Notes under the pieces: generated by a model
What the model saw: the letters and a program-made list of their open reading frames with translations, nothing else
What the model was told of the DNA's origin: nothing
Databases searched by the model: none
Shown: positions 1 through 5,311 of the stretch, one piece after another
Layout of the letters: every line of letters begins with the position of its first letter
Position numbering within the stretch: position 1 is the stretch's first letter
Made by a program: the position numbers and the translations under genes
Source of the DNA: Dehalococcoidia bacterium
Lineage (GTDB): Bacteria > Chloroflexota > Dehalococcoidia > E44-bin15
Assembly: GCA_023129355.1 (NCBI GenBank)
Contig: JAGMCC010000089.1
Location: 1 to 5,312, forward strand
Length of the DNA: 5,312 nucleotides
Reading direction: 5' to 3'

Positions 1-168
1 AGTGTCGGCCGACCTATCGGCCTCGGGGGACTCCCCTTTATGGCTCCTGCTTAGTAGAACCTATGGTGTAACACGGATGTGTTGTGCCCCACTCGTCCCC
101 GCGGTTGATTTATCGCAAAGCGTTTCGCAATGATAAGTGAAGCGAAATCCACGATAACAGGTATCAAC
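1..168. other. Cluster of nested inverted repeats, possible structured RNA
   Basis: No protein gene is supported here. Instead, several helices can be drawn side by side. Positions 7-12 pair with 17-22 (GGCCGA/TCGGCC, 4-nt loop). Positions 24-31 can pair with 95-101 (one bulged G). Inside that helix, 65-74 pairs with 79-88 (core AACAC/GTGTT, GGAT loop, extended by three G-U pairs). Then 104-115 pairs with 152-168 with one bulge, and inside it 123-128 pairs with 142-147. An alternative short hairpin, GGGG 26-29 with CCCC 33-36, competes with the 24-31/95-101 helix. The G-U pairs would be A-C mismatches on the other strand, so a plus-strand RNA is slightly favoured. The element may begin before the window. 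I match it to no known RNA family, and it could equally be a mobile-element end or the 3' flank of rnc. Confidence 0.3.
104..168. repeat. Bulged, nested inverted repeat downstream of rnc
   Basis: GTTGAT (104-109) pairs with ATCAAC (163-168). TTATCG (110-115) pairs with CGATAA (152-157), leaving CAGGT (158-162) as a bulge. TTTCGC (123-128) pairs with GCGAAA (142-147) around a 13-nt loop. That gives 18 Watson-Crick pairs in three stacked blocks. On the minus strand it would lie 56 nt past the rnc stop codon, in a 3' untranslated region. No T-tract follows on either strand, so it does not look like an intrinsic terminator. Confidence 0.5.
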
Positions 169-223
169 TATCTATATTAAGGAGATCGATTCAGGGTGTG
201 TGTGTCGATTAGCGATTAAGAGC

Positions 224-928
224 TTATTGCTCCTGCGACAGACTCTCCAGTGCGGCCCGCGCTGCCTCTGTCTCCGCCTGCCGCTTGCTTTTACCCTGCC
301 CCCTGCCAATCACGCTGCCGCAGACAATCACCTCTACGGTGAACTCCTTGGCATGGTCCGGGCCCACCGCCTTAATGGTTCGATAAGTAGGGGTCACACG
401 ATGCCTTGCCTGAGCGATCTCTTGAAGCTGGGACTTGTAGTCTGCAATAAGCCTCTCCTCGATGGCTTTCCCTATCTCGCCAGCGAAAAGCCTGAGCACA
501 AAATTCCTGCAAGCTGCAAAGCCCCGATCGATCAAGATGGCCCCGACTACCGCTTCAAAGGTTGCTGCTAGGATGGACTGCTTGGCGCGCCCCCCACTGG
601 CCTCCTCGCCACGCCCCAGATAAAGGTAGTCGCCAAGCCCCAGGGAGCTGGCTAACCGAGCCAGGGTTTCCTTGCGCACCAGCGCCGCCCGTAGCTTGGT
701 CATACCTCCCTCAGATAGGTCGGGGAAATCTTTATATAGCTTCTCGGCGATAACAAAGCTCAGCAGGGAATCACCCAGGAACTCCAGACGCTCGTTAGAG
801 GGTAGGGAGAAGTCGGAATTTTCGTGGAGGTAGGAGCGGTGAACTAGCGCTTGCTTAAGGAACGCGGGATCCCTGAAGACGATGCCAAGCGTGTCCTGTA
901 ATTTCGTAAATTCAGCAAATTCAGCCAT
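224..928 (-). CDS. rnc: Ribonuclease III
   Basis: This is a cytoplasmic double-stranded-RNA endonuclease, used in rRNA and mRNA processing. At 234 residues it has the usual bacterial length and two-domain plan: a nuclease domain (about 1-155) and a double-stranded RNA-binding domain (about 161-232, with the KSKRQAE helix at 213-219). The signature NERLEFLGDS is at 45-54. Acidic residues E46, E49, D53, E73 and E125 align with E. coli E38, E41, D45, E65 and E117 at a constant offset of 8. The exception is the motif reading ILAATFEA: A122 (codon GCA, 563-565) stands where E. coli has the metal ligand D114. The ATG is preceded by GGGGG with a 7-nt gap, and the sequence begins as the family does. 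It is transcribed divergently from the cca-like gene. Family identity is very secure; full activity is less certain because of A122. Confidence 0.96.
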   Translation of the reverse strand: MAEFAEFTKLQDTLGIVFRDPAFLKQALVHRSYLHENSDFSLPSNERLEFLGDSLLSFVIAEKLYKDFPDLSEGGMTKLRAALVRKETLARLASSLGLGDYLYLGRGEEASGGRAKQSILAATFEAVVGAILIDRGFAACRNFVLRLFAGEIGKAIEERLIADYKSQLQEIAQARHRVTPTYRTIKAVGPDHAKEFTVEVIVCGSVIGRGQGKSKRQAETEAARAALESLSQEQ

Positions 929-943
929 GATTTAACCCCCATC

Positions 944-972
944 AACATAATTATCCCGCCTCGATTTGTCAA
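944..972 (-). promoter_or_regulatory. Candidate promoter of rnc
   Basis: On the minus strand a perfect -35 box TTGACA (967-972) is separated by exactly 17 nt from TATGTT (944-949, four of six matches to TATAAT). Transcription would begin near 937, giving a leader of only about 9 nt. The G-run at 936-940 that resembles a ribosome binding site would then sit at the very 5' end of the mRNA and be only partly included. Confidence 0.6.
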
Positions 973-989
973 GATGAGCATGATATAAT
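961..989 (+). promoter_or_regulatory. Extended -10 promoter of the cca-like gene
   Basis: A perfect TATAAT (984-989) is preceded by TGA at 981-983, giving the extended -10 form TGnTATAAT. The -35 position (961-966, TCGATT) matches in only three of six bases, which is tolerated by extended -10 promoters. The predicted start is around 996, essentially at the ATG at 998. This element interleaves with the rnc -35 box (967-972), so polymerases on the two strands would compete for the same DNA. Confidence 0.65.
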
Positions 990-997
990 CGAGTCCC

Positions 998-2266
998 ATG
1001 GAGAACCTGGCCTTAAAAATGCAGGAGCGCCTGCCTGCGGAACTCATCGCCTTTCTTCGCATCGCCGGCAAGGGAGCCGAGGCACGAGGGCAGAGACTCT
1101 ATCTTGTCGGTGGGGCGGTGCGCGATCTTCTGCTGGGGCGTCCCAACCTGGACTTCGACCTGGTGGTGGAGGGCGATGCCCTCGCCCTCGCCCGCTGGCT
1201 CGCTAAGGGGGAGGGGATTGGGGGGGAGAACGAAAAAGGCGGGGAGCGGGTGACGGTTCACCGTAAATTTGGCACGGCAAAGTTACGCCGCGGAAGCTTA
1301 AACATCGACCTGGTCACCGCGCGCTCCGAAACTTATGCCAAACCTGGAGCCCTGCCCACAGTGCAGCCAGGAACGATCCGGGATGACCTTCTCAGGAGGG
1401 ACTTCTCCATAAACGCCATGGCTATCGACCTGAGCCCGGGCTCCTTTGGCCGGTTACTTGACCCGCATAGTGGCCGGAGCGACCTGGAGCAAGGACGAAT
1501 AATTCGCATCCTTCATGAGCGGAGCTTCATCGATGATGCCACCAGAATTCTTCGGGCGCTTCGCTATGAGCAGAGGCTTGGTTTTAAGCTGGAGAAAAAT
1601 ACCGAGCGGCTGCTCCGTAAGCATAAATCAATGCTGGATACCATCAGTGGTGATCGGGTAAGGCACGAACTGGAGCTTATCCTGAAAGAGGACCGTCCTG
1701 AGAAAATCCTGGAGCGTGCTCAAGCCCTGGGGGTGCTCCAACAGCTTCATCCCTCCCTGAGAGGCAATGGATGGCTGGCGGAGGTATTTGGTGAGGCTCG
1801 CCAGAAAGCGATAGCTGACCCCGCCCTTTATCTATTATTGATTGTCTATCATCTCAGCGAGGAGGAGATTGAGCGCTTCATCGCCCGCCTTAAGATAGTG
1901 GGGGAATTGGGGCGAAACATGAGACAGATGCCCCGACTGAAGGGGGACCTCCCCGCCCTGGCCGACCATGCCCTCCCCCCCAGCAGTATCTACCGCCTGC
2001 TCAAGCACTATCCCCCTGGGCTGATCGCCGCCTGTGCCCTGGCCAGTGACACTCCGATAGTTCGCCACCACCTGGAGCTATACAATAACCAATTACGTTA
2101 TGTCAAGACATTCCTGGATGGGGAAGACCTGAAAAGATTGGGGGTTAAGCCTGGACCTCGCCTGGGGAGGGTGCTGGAAACACTCCGAGAGGCAAAACTG
2201 GATGGGCAGGTGAGCACCAGGGAAGACGAGGAAGCCCTGACCCGACAATTGATGGGGAGGAATTGA
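998..2266 (+). CDS. cca: tRNA nucleotidyltransferase / poly(A) polymerase family protein
   Basis: Class II nucleotidyltransferase of the family that adds CCA, CC or A to tRNA 3' ends; 422 residues. The head domain shows YLVGGAVRD (35-43), catalytic carboxylates D52 and D54 in LDFDLV, a likely third carboxylate D104 in IDLVTAR, and RRDFSINA (133-140). The nucleotide-selecting motif appears as DDATR (179-183) instead of the usual EDxxR, followed by RALRYEQRLGF (186-196) and RVRHELELIL (220-229). The C-terminal half is helical-looking and divergent; no CBS or HD domain is visible. Between D54 and the conserved HRKFGT (88-93) there is an extra Gly/Glu-rich stretch (about 70-83). ATG 998 is chosen because it starts a normal-length N-terminus; no ribosome binding site precedes it and the -10 box ends 8 nt upstream, so the mRNA is probably leaderless. 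Whether it adds CCA or only part of it cannot be read from sequence. Confidence 0.9.
   Translation: MENLALKMQERLPAELIAFLRIAGKGAEARGQRLYLVGGAVRDLLLGRPNLDFDLVVEGDALALARWLAKGEGIGGENEKGGERVTVHRKFGTAKLRRGSLNIDLVTARSETYAKPGALPTVQPGTIRDDLLRRDFSINAMAIDLSPGSFGRLLDPHSGRSDLEQGRIIRILHERSFIDDATRILRALRYEQRLGFKLEKNTERLLRKHKSMLDTISGDRVRHELELILKEDRPEKILERAQALGVLQQLHPSLRGNGWLAEVFGEARQKAIADPALYLLLIVYHLSEEEIERFIARLKIVGELGRNMRQMPRLKGDLPALADHALPPSSIYRLLKHYPPGLIAACALASDTPIVRHHLELYNNQLRYVKTFLDGEDLKRLGVKPGPRLGRVLETLREAKLDGQVSTREDEEALTRQLMGRN
1207..1226 (+). other. G-quadruplex-type tract inside the cca-like gene
   Basis: G5-A-G4-ATT-G7 on the coding strand fits four runs of at least three G with loops of 1-7 nt (the 7-G run supplies two runs). 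Two further G-runs follow at 1241-1244 and 1248-1250. It would also be present in the mRNA, about 210 nt into the coding region, and it encodes part of the Gly/Glu-rich insertion (residues 70-77). Confidence 0.5.
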
Positions 2267-2302
2267 GGCGGCTGTGGTGGACAGGGTGGGGAGAGCGAAA
2301 AA

Positions 2303-2320
2303 GGGAGAGAAAAAAGATTG
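2303..2320 (+). promoter_or_regulatory. Ribosome binding site deciding a TTG start
   Basis: GGGAG (2303-2307) lies 10 nt before TTG 2318 in a purine-rich intercistronic stretch. Between the in-frame cca-like stop codon (2264-2266) and this TTG there is no ATG or GTG in the frame, so TTG is the only start that keeps the first zinc-ligand pair (C5, C8). Confidence 0.55.
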
Positions 2321-2554
2321 GCGGAGATATGTGATGTCTGTGGTGAACCGCTGGGCGAGAACAATGTCTCCCGCTGCCTGATATGCGGCGGCAGGTTTCA
2401 CATGGCTTGGTCTATCGACGCGCCGGTGAAAAACTGCGGGCAAGCCTGGTTCGATGAGCGCTCCTGCAGCCTCGGATTTATCTGCACCCCCTGCATTAGT
2501 GAGAATCCCCAGCTCCGGCGATCGCTTATTGACACGGGAGGAACACCATTTTAG
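2318..2554 (+). CDS. Small cysteine-rich zinc-binding protein, RING/PHD-like spacing
   Basis: A 78-residue protein of unknown function with eight cysteines and one histidine placed as probable metal ligands: C5-x2-C8, C20-x2-C23, H28, C40, C50 and C56-x2-C59. The pairs CDVC, CLIC-x4-H and CTPC suggest two zinc sites in a zinc-ribbon or treble-clef fold. The alternating order resembles the cross-brace ligand order of RING/PHD fingers more than a single rubredoxin-type knuckle. There is no signal peptide or membrane segment, so it is probably cytoplasmic. The tail (60-78) lacks cysteines. It starts 51 nt after the cca-like gene on the same strand and no promoter is evident between them, so cotranscription is likely. 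Its role (RNA binding, protein contact or zinc handling) is not shown. The cysteine spacing supports a real gene; the rare TTG start lowers certainty slightly. Confidence 0.75.
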   Translation: MAEICDVCGEPLGENNVSRCLICGGRFHMAWSIDAPVKNCGQAWFDERSCSLGFICTPCISENPQLRRSLIDTGGTPF

Positions 2555-2555
2555 C

Positions 2556-3608
2556 TCAGAGCCAGCAACCTGGGTCAGTGGCAAGTATATCGCCAGTTCT
2601 CTCGTAGGCTCGGCCCCGACACCCGGCGCATTCCATCTTATATTCGCATTCGCCACACCTGCCCTTCAAGAGTTCCCGCGAGCGGAGCTGCGCCAGCACC
2701 TCTGACTCCTGCCATATCTGGGTGATGCTTCTCTCCCTTACATTGCCGAGAGCCACCTGAAGCAGCATGCAGGGGTTCACCTCTCCATTTGCCCTTATGA
2801 CCACATAGCCGAAAGGCATCCCGGCAGCGCACCCCCTGCTGTAGTAAGGTACTCTTCGTAGCATCTCCATGGGGATATGTTTGGGGCGAATCTTCCGCTG
2901 CTTCAGGATTAACGGGTACATGGGGCAGGCGGGCACCCTGATGAGAATGGGACAATCTACCTGGGCCTGGGCCAGCCACTCCATTATCGCTTTTCTTTCC
3001 CCTGGGTCCAGCACATCATCCCGGCACTCTTCCTTTGCTCGACCAGCCTCGATTAGGTCGAAGAATTCCGCAGCATTCGCCCCCCTTTCCACAGCCAGCT
3101 TAAGCATGTCGGGAATCTGGGAAAGCGTCCCCTTGGTAATGACCATGTTGAATTGAAAGGGTAAGCCCACCGTCTTTAGGGCGGATGCCCCCGCCAGCGC
3201 CTCATGAAAAGACCCCGACTTGCCGCGAAAGGTGTCGTGGGTCTCGGCATTGGCTCCGTCGATGGAGATAGCCACCGATTTTACCCCTGACTCGGCTATT
3301 TTTCTGGCCATCTCCTCATTGATGAGGGTTCCGTTGCTACCTACACCGGTCCTGATCCCACTCTTTGAGGCGTAAGAGGCGATCTCCAGAAAATCATCCC
3401 GGCATAGTGGTTCGCCGCCGTCGAGGACCAGAAGCCCGATCCCCCAGCCTGCCAGGTCATCGATGAGCCTGTGGGCTTCCTCAGTGGTGAGCTCATCGGG
3501 AGCCCCATCCTCGGTGGCCTCGCTGTAGCAATGCTTACAGGTCAGGTTGCACTTGGTGGTGATGCTATATGAGACTAGAAAGGGAGGCTTAACTTCCTTT
3601 TCGTTCAT
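2556..3608 (-). CDS. Radical SAM protein with SPASM domain, AhbD/NirJ-like
   Basis: A 350-residue radical S-adenosylmethionine enzyme. The cluster motif C20-x3-C24-x2-C27 (in TTKCNLTCKHCY) binds the catalytic [4Fe-4S], GGEP at 64-67 is the SAM-binding motif, and SIDGAN (115-120) belongs to the TIM-barrel core. The C-terminal SPASM region has C260-x14-G275-x4-C280, then C318-x2-C321-x5-C327-x2-C330 and a final C348, enough for auxiliary Fe-S clusters. The end of the protein (CGECEYKMEC, GCRGRAYERTGD, DPGC) strongly resembles the heme-modifying enzymes AhbC/AhbD and NirJ. However, the same C-terminus occurs in peptide-maturing relatives, and no tetrapyrrole or precursor-peptide gene is present here, so the substrate is unassigned. 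It lies 65 bp downstream of the helicase gene on the same strand. No ribosome binding site precedes its ATG. Its stop codon is one base from that of the convergent zinc-protein gene. Confidence 0.92.
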   Translation of the reverse strand: MNEKEVKPPFLVSYSITTKCNLTCKHCYSEATEDGAPDELTTEEAHRLIDDLAGWGIGLLVLDGGEPLCRDDFLEIASYASKSGIRTGVGSNGTLINEEMARKIAESGVKSVAISIDGANAETHDTFRGKSGSFHEALAGASALKTVGLPFQFNMVITKGTLSQIPDMLKLAVERGANAAEFFDLIEAGRAKEECRDDVLDPGERKAIMEWLAQAQVDCPILIRVPACPMYPLILKQRKIRPKHIPMEMLRRVPYYSRGCAAGMPFGYVVIRANGEVNPCMLLQVALGNVRERSITQIWQESEVLAQLRSRELLKGRCGECEYKMECAGCRGRAYERTGDILATDPGCWL

Positions 3609-3618
3609 ATCGGGTCAG

Positions 3619-3624
3619 TTTATA
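3619..3624 (-). promoter_or_regulatory. Candidate -10 box of the radical SAM gene
   Basis: TATAAA on the minus strand ends 10 nt before the ATG of the radical SAM gene. The predicted transcription start, near 3612, would leave a leader of about 4 nt. The -35 position shows no good match (TTCTTT at 17-nt spacing). The helicase gene upstream could also drive expression by readthrough, since no clear terminator is visible in the 65-bp spacer (3609-3673). Confidence 0.35.
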
Positions 3625-3673
3625 ATTCGCGGCGATAGCATAAAGAAATAGAAAGGCACCCCTAAGTTCCATT

Positions 3674-5311
3674 TCATAATTTAAGCCATGCCGCAACCTC
3701 TCCAGGTAGCTGGCGCACCGTGCCGCTTTTCACCACGCAGAGGGGCAGCGACCCCAGGAAGGCAGCACCATAGTACTTCGATTTGATCCTGCGGTCAAGG
3801 ACCACGATGGCCCCTCGGTCGCTCCTGGTGCGGATCAGGCGTCCGAAGCCCTGCTTGAACCTTAGAACTGCCTGGGGCAGGGCATATTCGTTGAAGGGGT
3901 CATCGAAAAGCTCGGAGCGGGCTACAAATACCGGGTCGGTGGGCACGCTGAAGGGAAGCCTCGCCATCACCAGCACGCTGAGCGCCTTACCCACCACATC
4001 AATGCCCTCCCAGAGGCTCGCGGTGCCCAGGAGCACGGCTCGGGGATTGGCTTTGAAGGCCTGGAGAAGCTGCCGGGGGGAGCCATCGAGCCCCTGCCCC
4101 AGGACAAGGATGTCCTCCCCCTGGAGCGGTGCACGGATCGCCTCATCGCTTGCCCGGAGCGCTGCATGGGAGGTGAAGAGAGCAAGGGTTCTTCCCCCGG
4201 TGGCACGACACAGGTCGATTAAAACCTGCGCCACCGCCTGCTGATAGCCCGGCCGGCCCGGCTCCGGAATGTCATCCGGGATATATACCAGCGCCGCGCC
4301 CATGTAATCGAAGGAGGAGCCCAGTAGGAGTTCGCTGGCGTCTTCAAGCCCCAGCCTTCCCTTGATATACCCGAAGTGGCCCTCGGTGCTTAACGTGGCG
4401 CTGGTGAGCACTACGCATTCCTTCCGTGAGAAGAGGTCCTCCTTAAGAACCGGCCCTACATGAAGCGGCGCTGCGCATAAGGCAAGGATATCGCCTCTTG
4501 ATGAGAGCCAGTAGATCCTTTCGCTTTTTTCGCTCTCTCCGTCCCCCTGTTGATAGACTGCGGAGTTTATCCGCTGGCGCAGCTCCCCGCCGCGATAGAT
4601 TAAGGACGAAAGCTCAACCATCAGGTTTTCATGGTCCAGAACATCGGATAAAGGCTCAAGCATCGCATAAAGGCGATTCAGCCCGGAATCGATCTCCCCC
4701 AGCGCCAGGCTCAGGTTCTCCGCGGCGAGTGCCACATTCTGCCATTCTGGCTGGCGGCGCACCGCCCTGGTAAGGCGCAGACGATGCTCATACTCCCCCC
4801 GATCCTCCGCATGAGCCTCCAGGAAACGCCAGAGGGCATCGAAGAACTCAAGTACGCGGTCTTGGCCGTGTTCGACAATGCGATGAATGCTTTGAGCTAA
4901 CTCTTCTATCTCCTTCTGGCGAGATGGCGAAAGGGAACTCCCTCTGAAGTGGCCGACCAGCTCGAAAAGAAGCCCAGCATAATGCTCCCCCGCCACCCCT
5001 TCGCTTTTTTCGCTCAATAGATTTAGATAGCCACCCAGGTCGCGCTCCCTCACCTCAAAGCCCCATTGCTCCGTAGCCTCCTCCTCAAGATGGTGCGCCT
5101 CATCGATGATAAGATGGCTATATTCGGGCAGGACATTGCTCCCGCTGGCGATCTCGGAGAGTAGCAGGGCGTGATTCGCAATGATAAGATGAGCCCCCTC
5201 CGCCTTCCTCCTCGCCCGATAGAGGAAGCAATGCCCTCGCCTCTGATAAGGGCACCGGACTCCAAGGCAACTCTCTGCCTGGGCGCAGACACGATTCCAG
5301 ATAGGGAGTTC
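3674..5311 (-). CDS. DinG/XPD-type iron-sulfur DNA helicase, 5' end cut off
   Basis: This superfamily 2 ATP-dependent helicase is predicted to unwind DNA 5' to 3' in repair or replication. The window contains the last 545 codons; reading is open to the right edge, so the start and the Walker A motif lie outside. In numbering of the visible part: C15-x4-C20-x7-C28 match the conserved Fe-S cysteines (C9 is an extra or fourth candidate), NHALLL is at 46-51 and the DEAH box at 70-73. Then comes a helical Arch-like region (about 85-280), LTSAT at 302-306, GTASLWEGID at 429-438 and QGFGRLIR (motif VI) at 487-494. A GTG at 5051-5053 lies in frame but is not the start, because the DEAH and Fe-S motifs are upstream of it in the same frame. 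An N-terminal exonuclease domain, as in some DinG proteins, cannot be excluded. The radical SAM gene follows on the same strand. Confidence 0.93.
   Translation of the reverse strand, partial: ELPIWNRVCAQAESCLGVRCPYQRRGHCFLYRARRKAEGAHLIIANHALLLSEIASGSNVLPEYSHLIIDEAHHLEEEATEQWGFEVRERDLGGYLNLLSEKSEGVAGEHYAGLLFELVGHFRGSSLSPSRQKEIEELAQSIHRIVEHGQDRVLEFFDALWRFLEAHAEDRGEYEHRLRLTRAVRRQPEWQNVALAAENLSLALGEIDSGLNRLYAMLEPLSDVLDHENLMVELSSLIYRGGELRQRINSAVYQQGDGESEKSERIYWLSSRGDILALCAAPLHVGPVLKEDLFSRKECVVLTSATLSTEGHFGYIKGRLGLEDASELLLGSSFDYMGAALVYIPDDIPEPGRPGYQQAVAQVLIDLCRATGGRTLALFTSHAALRASDEAIRAPLQGEDILVLGQGLDGSPRQLLQAFKANPRAVLLGTASLWEGIDVVGKALSVLVMARLPFSVPTDPVFVARSELFDDPFNEYALPQAVLRFKQGFGRLIRTRSDRGAIVVLDRRIKSKYYGAAFLGSLPLCVVKSGTVRQLPGEVAAWLKL
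4520..4535. repeat. 16-nt direct repeat, copy 1 (inside helicase gene)
   Basis: TTCGCTTTTTTCGCTC is identical to 5000-5015. On the coding strand both copies are read in the same frame and encode SEKSE, one within GESEKSERI. Both lie in the helical middle part of the helicase. Confidence 0.6.
5000..5015. repeat. 16-nt direct repeat, copy 2 (inside helicase gene)
   Basis: Identical to 4520-4535 and 480 bp away. It encodes SEKSE in LLSEKSEGV, shortly after the DEAH box region. Both copies are within coding sequence. Confidence 0.6.

Noticed and set aside
25..40. Short G4/C4 hairpin followed by TTTA as an intrinsic terminator
   Set aside because: Only 4-5 pairs and three T residues; it also competes with the longer-range helix 24-31/95-101. 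Too weak to annotate.
3..71. Plus-strand reading frame containing YRPRGTPLY, reminiscent of the start of IS91-type transposases
   Set aside because: It stops after 22 codons and nothing after TPLY continues the family pattern; the match is too short to call a transposase remnant.
104..168. Possible integron attC site, because of GTT...AAC ends and a bulged stem
   Set aside because: The boxes are in the wrong order: attC starts with an AAC-ending box and ends with a GTT-starting box, and no cassette gene or integrase is nearby.
200..571. Open frame on the plus strand opposite rnc, with AAGGAG at 179-184 and TATATT at 173-178 upstream
   Set aside because: It lies wholly antisense to the 3' half of a clear RNase III gene for most of its length, begins in a GT-repeat, and its protein has no recognisable domain. 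The ribosome binding site is 15 nt away.
1942..1954. GGGGGACCTCCCC hairpin resembling the one at 25-36
   Set aside because: It is short, inside conserved coding sequence of the cca-like gene, and not followed by a T-tract; the likeness is simple GC-rich coincidence.
2093..2656. 187-codon minus-strand open frame across the cca-like 3' end and the zinc-protein gene
   Set aside because: It is antisense to two better supported genes and overlaps the radical SAM 3' end in another frame; its composition is rich in Pro/Ser/Ala with no motif.
3621..3626. Perfect TATAAT on the plus strand
   Set aside because: No gene lies downstream on that strand; it points into the 3' end of the helicase gene and overlaps the minus-strand TATAAA, so it is probably incidental.
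3783..4773. Plus-strand open frames at 3783-4244 and 4498-4773
   Set aside because: Both are antisense to conserved helicase motifs and have the Arg/Ser-rich composition typical of the reverse strand of GC-rich genes.
5050..5292. Separate 80-codon minus-strand open frame near the right edge
   Set aside because: It overlaps the true helicase frame, which carries the Fe-S cysteines and DEAH box across the same bases.
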